Shown here piece after piece: positions 59,922 to 64,000 of a stretch of 64,000 nucleotides of DNA. This DNA is from Chlamydiales bacterium. Lineage in GTDB: Bacteria > Chlamydiota > Chlamydiia > Chlamydiales > Simkaniaceae. Positions within the stretch are counted from its first letter, which is position 1; every line of letters starts with the position of its first letter. The position numbers and the translations under genes are program-made. The stretch is taken from contig JACKPR010000003.1 in NCBI GenBank assembly GCA_024233395.1, positions 418,746 to 482,745 on the forward strand. Direction: 5' to 3'. Below the pieces are notes generated by a model. The model had not been told where the DNA came from and did no database searches. It saw nothing but the letters and a program-made list of their open reading frames with translations.

Positions 59922-61481
59922 ATGGCTACAGAAGCTACCATATCCCACAGTGAAAGCGACAGTTTATTGTCCTACTCCTCCGTTGAAAGCCGCCCTCATG
60001 TATGCCAGGCTAGTTCTCCAACAATGCAACTAGCTCCATACGTGGCAGCGACCTTAGATGTTAAACTAGAGAATAAGGCAGAAATTGAAGCTAAACGCGA
60101 AAATTTTTGGGAAAAATATAAAATTACAGATTTTGACAGCGACTTCTGGTTAGTTGCTGGAGACTTCTTTTCCATGGGCTATTTAGGGTTTGAAGCTGCT
60201 CAATCCTTTGCTCCCTCTTTACAGAAAGTCTCATGGGTAGGAACCGCATCAATGGTCTTTGGGATCATTGGAGGGATAATCAATATTGCTGTTGGGATCT
60301 CTTGTATTGCTCAAGGAATCAAAAAGCTTAATAAAGGACAAAATCTAGATGGGGCACGACTCCTCTTTGATGGAATTTTAATGATTCTTATCGGTACCCT
60401 CATGATTGCAGGTCCCCTTCTTCTTAAATTTGCTGCAGGAGCGGCAATTACAGCCCTTGCAACCAATCCTTTTGTTCTTCCTGTATTATTTGCCCTTCTC
60501 TCCGTTTTTATCACATATGAAGTTCTTAAAAAGGTTGTCCCAATGTGGATGGGAACGGACCTAGGAACTCAGGTGATGAAAAAGCTTGAGGATTTGACAA
60601 CTGATGACAAGATCATAGATCTTTTCAATCTACTTCTTCCTAAAACAATAAAAGTTGAAGAAGATGGAGAAGAAAAGGAACTAGAAGTCAACCTTGAAGC
60701 TCTTAAAGGATGGATCAAGGAAGGAAAAGAAGATATCGTCAAGAAGGTCATGTGTGAAAGTATGAACCAACTTGAAGCAAAAGTCGGCTTAGAAACTTCT
60801 CTTGAGATGTTTGAACTGATGCAATCTCTTATAGCGCTTTTAGGAGCCCATGAAACTGAAGTTGCTTTGATGGACCAAGGTCAAATCTCAGAGGTTCAAG
60901 CTTCTGTTCTAGGACAACTTGTTGATGAGAAGGTTGCTCTAGAAATTCAAGAAAAGCTGGACTTAGCAGGTTCTGATACATTTGAACGTATCACCCATGC
61001 TGTTTTAACAAGCTTTAAAGAACACCAAGAAGAAGAATCCGCTCAACTACAAGATCGCGTCGTTGTTCCAATTAAGCACTATCAAGCCGAAGATGAGCAT
61101 ATTGAACAATTCGTACGAGCTAAGCTTGAACAAATATTGCAGCATCAAAAAATTGAAAAGAAAAAACCTGAGCTCCAATCACAGGTTCGAAAGTGGAAAA
61201 TCATTCAACATGTCCGCCTTGCTCAACAAATTTTATATATTGGGGCTAGTGTTGCAACGTTTGCAACCTTCTTACCTAAAGCAAATGCCAACATGATCAA
61301 TGGTGTTGTCAACACTTCAATGTCGCTTGCTAACTTTATTCCCCTTCTTTTGGATAAATGGGATACATGTAAGTTCTACCGAAATGTTCCTGTAGATGTC
61401 CCTGGAGTCACCGTTGAGGCCCTAACCAAACGATTAGCTGCTGGACCTTCCAATCCCTATAAGGAAGAAAGTGTTATTTAG
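59922..61481 (+). CDS. Membrane protein with bilobed hydrophobic region, Inc-like
   Basis: 519 residues, no signal peptide. After a Ser-rich N-terminus there are hydrophobic segments at about 110-137 (SMVFGIIGGIINIAVGISCI) and 148-205, a loop-separated pair typical of chlamydial inclusion-membrane proteins or type III translocators, then a long helical, Glu/Lys-rich central region (about 220-410), and a last hydrophobic patch near 440-480. No enzymatic motif. The ATG follows AAGGAGGG. Effector or translocator is my inference from the shape only. Confidence 0.65.
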   Translation: MATEATISHSESDSLLSYSSVESRPHVCQASSPTMQLAPYVAATLDVKLENKAEIEAKRENFWEKYKITDFDSDFWLVAGDFFSMGYLGFEAAQSFAPSLQKVSWVGTASMVFGIIGGIINIAVGISCIAQGIKKLNKGQNLDGARLLFDGILMILIGTLMIAGPLLLKFAAGAAITALATNPFVLPVLFALLSVFITYEVLKKVVPMWMGTDLGTQVMKKLEDLTTDDKIIDLFNLLLPKTIKVEEDGEEKELEVNLEALKGWIKEGKEDIVKKVMCESMNQLEAKVGLETSLEMFELMQSLIALLGAHETEVALMDQGQISEVQASVLGQLVDEKVALEIQEKLDLAGSDTFERITHAVLTSFKEHQEEESAQLQDRVVVPIKHYQAEDEHIEQFVRAKLEQILQHQKIEKKKPELQSQVRKWKIIQHVRLAQQILYIGASVATFATFLPKANANMINGVVNTSMSLANFIPLLLDKWDTCKFYRNVPVDVPGVTVEALTKRLAAGPSNPYKEESVI

Positions 61482-61514
61482 AGCTTGCAGTCAATTAGAC
61501 GATTTTTGAAAGTT

Positions 61515-61596
<82 letters not shown>

Positions 61597-61648
61597 AGGT
61601 GACGATAAGATAATGAATTTACTTGTTAAGAGGGGTTTTCGTCAACAA

Positions 61649-61695
61649 TGAACCTATCCTCAATTAAAAAACATCTTTAATTCCGGATAGGCTCA
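61649..61695. repeat. Short TGAACCTATCC-family palindrome
   Basis: TGAACCTATCCTCAATTAAA and TTTAATTCCGGATAGGCTCA pair at about 17 of 20 positions around seven bases. Same ends as the elements at 15029, 32382, 45754 and 57385, with the interior deleted. Lies between tRNA-Leu and the monooxygenase gene. Confidence 0.8.
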
Positions 61696-61753
61696 GTACT
61701 ACTCCATTTCAAAAAGTCTCGCCTTTTTTTCTCTCTTCTTTTAGAAAAAAGGT

Positions 61754-63352
61754 ATGGCAAAGGATGAAGTACTGATTGTTGGAGCAGGACCTGTCGGCCT
61801 CACCATGGCAAGTGAGTTGACTCGGCATGGTGTTAAGGTTCGCATTATTGATAAAAATACGATTTACGCAAAAGATTCTCGAGCTGTTGGAATCCATGCT
61901 CGAACTCTTGAGGTTTTCGAGGACATGAATATCCTCGAAAAATTTCTTGAAAAAGGGGTCAAAGTTGTAGCAATTAACATTTACTCAGGGAAAAACCGCT
62001 TGATCCATGCCAACTATCGAGGTTTTGATACCCCTTATTGCTTTATCATCGATATTCCCCAAACTGAAACAGAACGGATTTTGATTCATCATTTAGAACA
62101 CCTCGGAATCAAGGTCGATCGCAATTCAGAACTCAATAATCTGGAATTAAAAGAAGACAGAGTCGAGGTGATGATTAAAGCTGGAAAGCGAAGCCTTGTT
62201 CCAGATGATTTTGCGTATGTTGTAGGATGTGACGGTGCGCGGAGTACCTGCAGAACTCTCGCTAATATTCCTTTTCCTGGTTCTGAATATCCCAGTCATT
62301 GGATGGTATTTGATGCCAAGCTTGATTGGCCCTTTGATACGCAAGAAATGCAAATTTTTCTTCATCAAGATGGTGTTGTTGCTTTTTTCCCTCTTCCCCA
62401 TGAACGGATGCGAATCACTTGTGAACTAAAACCTAATTCTGAAGAAGAAGATCCTCCTGTTGCAACTTATGAACTGGCCCTTTCCATTCTTCAAAAACGG
62501 ATTGATCCCCAAATCCAAATTCAAGAACCACAAGATATCAGCCCTTTTATGATTCACCATAGGCACGTCACCTCTTACCGAAAGGGTCGCCTTTTCCTTG
62601 CTGGAGATGCCGCACACCTTCATAGCCCTGCTGGAGGACAAGGAATGAACACAGGGATTCAAGATGCCTATAATCTAGCTTGGAAACTGGCTTTGGTTAT
62701 GAAAGGTCAAGGTGATCCAGCAATCCTTGATACTTACCACGAAGAACGTCATCCCATAGCTGAAAGTGTTCTAAGCATTACCAATAAAGTCACAAAGTTA
62801 ATGACAACAAAAACTGCAGCTTTGTCATTAATGAGAGATGCTGCCATGAGCTTTGCGGGTTCTTTTGAAAAACTTGCCAGTCAACTACCCAAACGTTTTT
62901 CACAGCTCTACTATCACTATGAACCCAATCAAATAATTGTCCAAGGAGCCAAAGATCATCCACCTGAACATGTCCGCCTTGGAGGTAGGGCTCCTGACCA
63001 TACATTGATGCAAGAGGGAAAAGAAGTGCGTCTTTTCGAACTTTTCAAAGGAACTCATCATACCCTTCTTCTCTTTTCAGGGAAAAAGCCTTCAAAAAAT
63101 GATCTCGAAGTCTTTACATCTTTTCATCATCCATTGATTCATACCTACTACCTCTATCGAAACGATAGCGATTTAAGTTATTGCCCTGATAATAAACGTT
63201 GTCTCCTTGACCGCGAACCTTCTGCTCATACCCACTATGGAATCGGTAAAACAACAGCTATTCTAGTCCGTCCTGATGGCTATATCGGTTATATTCAGTC
63301 CCCTCTTAATCAAGAGGCTTTTAATCACTACTTAAAAAGGATTTTCACATGA
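61754..63352 (+). CDS. FAD-dependent monooxygenase (MhpA/PheA-like)
   Basis: 532 residues. The FAD-binding LIVGAGPVGLTMA loop at 8-20, the CDGARS segment with DG motif and GDAAHLHSPAGGQGMNTGIQDA (landmarks GDAAH and GGQGMN) are class A flavin monooxygenase motifs. The C-terminal 150 residues form a thioredoxin-like domain, as in phenol hydroxylase and MhpA. Chlamydia carries a related gene annotated mhpA. Substrate unknown; aromatic ring hydroxylation is assumed by family. The stop overlaps the next start (ATGA). Confidence 0.9.
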   Translation: MAKDEVLIVGAGPVGLTMASELTRHGVKVRIIDKNTIYAKDSRAVGIHARTLEVFEDMNILEKFLEKGVKVVAINIYSGKNRLIHANYRGFDTPYCFIIDIPQTETERILIHHLEHLGIKVDRNSELNNLELKEDRVEVMIKAGKRSLVPDDFAYVVGCDGARSTCRTLANIPFPGSEYPSHWMVFDAKLDWPFDTQEMQIFLHQDGVVAFFPLPHERMRITCELKPNSEEEDPPVATYELALSILQKRIDPQIQIQEPQDISPFMIHHRHVTSYRKGRLFLAGDAAHLHSPAGGQGMNTGIQDAYNLAWKLALVMKGQGDPAILDTYHEERHPIAESVLSITNKVTKLMTTKTAALSLMRDAAMSFAGSFEKLASQLPKRFSQLYYHYEPNQIIVQGAKDHPPEHVRLGGRAPDHTLMQEGKEVRLFELFKGTHHTLLLFSGKKPSKNDLEVFTSFHHPLIHTYYLYRNDSDLSYCPDNKRCLLDREPSAHTHYGIGKTTAILVRPDGYIGYIQSPLNQEAFNHYLKRIFT

Positions 63353-63621
63353 TCCCTTCAGACTCACATAACTATGAATTCTCCTTTTCACCTTCAACAA
63401 GTGAAAATGTTGATACAATTGCACAAATGCTAATGGGAAATTCCCTTTCATATGAAAGGGAAGGATGCCAGTTTCTTCTTACAAAAATTAAAGAAAGGAT
63501 CCTAGGAAACGCTCTCCTTGAAGAAGCTGTTGAAAAGCTTTCGGATATTATTGAACATCCCGATGATTTCGATCCCCTAACAATTCAACAAACTTTAGGT
63601 GCATTACAAGGAATTGATTAA
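63349..63621 (+). CDS. Small acidic hypothetical protein
   Basis: 90 residues, acidic, mostly helical after a Ser-rich start. The ATG overlaps the monooxygenase stop as ATGA, so translation is coupled. No signal peptide or known motif. Its stop overlaps the end of the convergent ABC transporter gene by 4 nt. Confidence 0.6.
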   Translation: MIPSDSHNYEFSFSPSTSENVDTIAQMLMGNSLSYEREGCQFLLTKIKERILGNALLEEAVEKLSDIIEHPDDFDPLTIQQTLGALQGID

Positions 63622-64000
63622 AGTTGCTGCCTTTTTAACATTTCAGCAAAAAGGCCCGGCTCTTTAGAAAGTTCTTCAAAATTCCCTTCTTGGGTGATTT
63701 TTCCATCTTCAAGAACATAAATCCGATCTGCATTTTTAATGGTACTTAGGCGGTGTGCGATAACGATACGTGTGATATCGAGTTGATCGATATTTTGAGA
63801 GATTTCTTCTTGAGAACGATTATCCAAAGCACTTGTGGCTTCATCAAAAATTAGGATTTTAGGATTTGGAAGAAGAGCTCGTGCAATAAGCAGACGTTGT
63901 TTTTGCCCCCCAGAAAGTGTTTCTCCATTCATCGGGACAACTGTATGAAGGCCCATAGGGAAATTTTCGAGGTCTCGTTTAAAACTTGCTAACTGAATCG
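63618..64000 (-). CDS. ABC transporter ATP-binding C-terminus, NHLP-bacteriocin-export-like (partial)
   Basis: The frame runs 127 codons from the window edge and ends at 63618; the visible part starts IQLASFKRDLENFPMGLHTVV. It holds the ABC signature LSGGQKQR, Walker B ILIFDEATSALD, the H-loop IAHRLST and ADRIYVLEDGKI. The wording MGLHTVV.....LSGG, LLIARALL.NPKIL, TRIVIAHRLSTI and a final GLFAEMLKRQQL is that of the ATPase of the NHLP (nitrile-hydratase leader peptide) bacteriocin export systems. Upstream parts lie beyond the window. ABC family is certain; the NHLP assignment is by wording. Confidence 0.85.
   Translation of the reverse strand, partial: IQLASFKRDLENFPMGLHTVVPMNGETLSGGQKQRLLIARALLPNPKILIFDEATSALDNRSQEEISQNIDQLDITRIVIAHRLSTIKNADRIYVLEDGKITQEGNFEELSKEPGLFAEMLKRQQL

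Overview
The window reads as a chromosomal stretch of a Chlamydiota bacterium outside the classical Chlamydiaceae, a Parachlamydiales-type environmental chlamydia. Simkaniaceae-like is my best guess, not proven. Pointers are a fused aroD-aroE gene, waaA next to leuS and smpB near dnaN-recF (arrangements I recall from Chlamydia), a nucleotide-transporter-like protein, a PEBP-family lipoprotein, a SET-domain protein, a Pmp-like autotransporter and several large proteins built like host-directed effectors. Aconitase, malic enzyme and leucine dehydrogenase suggest wider central metabolism than Chlamydiaceae. The sequence is AT-rich and gene-dense.

Layout. 1-5.8 kb: shikimate pathway, with aroB-aroA-aroK-aroC on the minus strand behind a prephenate-dehydratase-like gene and aroDE divergent. 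5.7-12.9 kb: a PfkB kinase with a signal-like N-terminus, a TPR-like protein, a DASS dicarboxylate transporter abutting an ankyrin-SET protein, two small ORFs, aconitase and a small membrane protein. 13-25 kb: an accessory, effector-rich block with a cysteine-peptidase-like protein, a lipoprotein, a Gly-rich autotransporter, an alpha/beta hydrolase, a C-H-D protein and an EEP-fold protein. 25-37.4 kb: leucine dehydrogenase, secreted nucleoside hydrolase, two adjacent long palindromes, a TauE-like exporter, malic enzyme, an NTT-like transporter, then a minus-strand run of IMPDH/GMPR-like protein, amino-acid antiporter, HD phosphohydrolase and Ste24-like protease. 37.6-45.5 kb: glycosyltransferase, NodB deacetylase, a RING/U-box protein, a beta-propeller-like secreted protein, two Met tRNAs, waaA and leuS. 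46-53.5 kb: a conserved unknown, PEBP lipoprotein, TerC, a lipoprotein, smpB, a hydrolase, dnaN and recF. 53.5-64 kb: pgi, a tandem pair of EEP proteins (one apparently inactive), tRNA-Pro antisense to a gene end, trmB, upp, an Inc-like membrane protein, tRNA-Leu, a FAD monooxygenase, and the C-terminus of an ABC transporter resembling NHLP bacteriocin exporters.

The most unusual material is (i) a dispersed family of palindromic, MITE-like elements with the terminus TGAACCTATCC, one of which supplies the stop codon of a protease gene, plus other long palindromes; (ii) the effector-type genes, several sharing a strong extended -10 promoter; and (iii) homologues of enzymes whose catalytic residues have been replaced. 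All functional statements are read from motifs by eye. No database search was possible.
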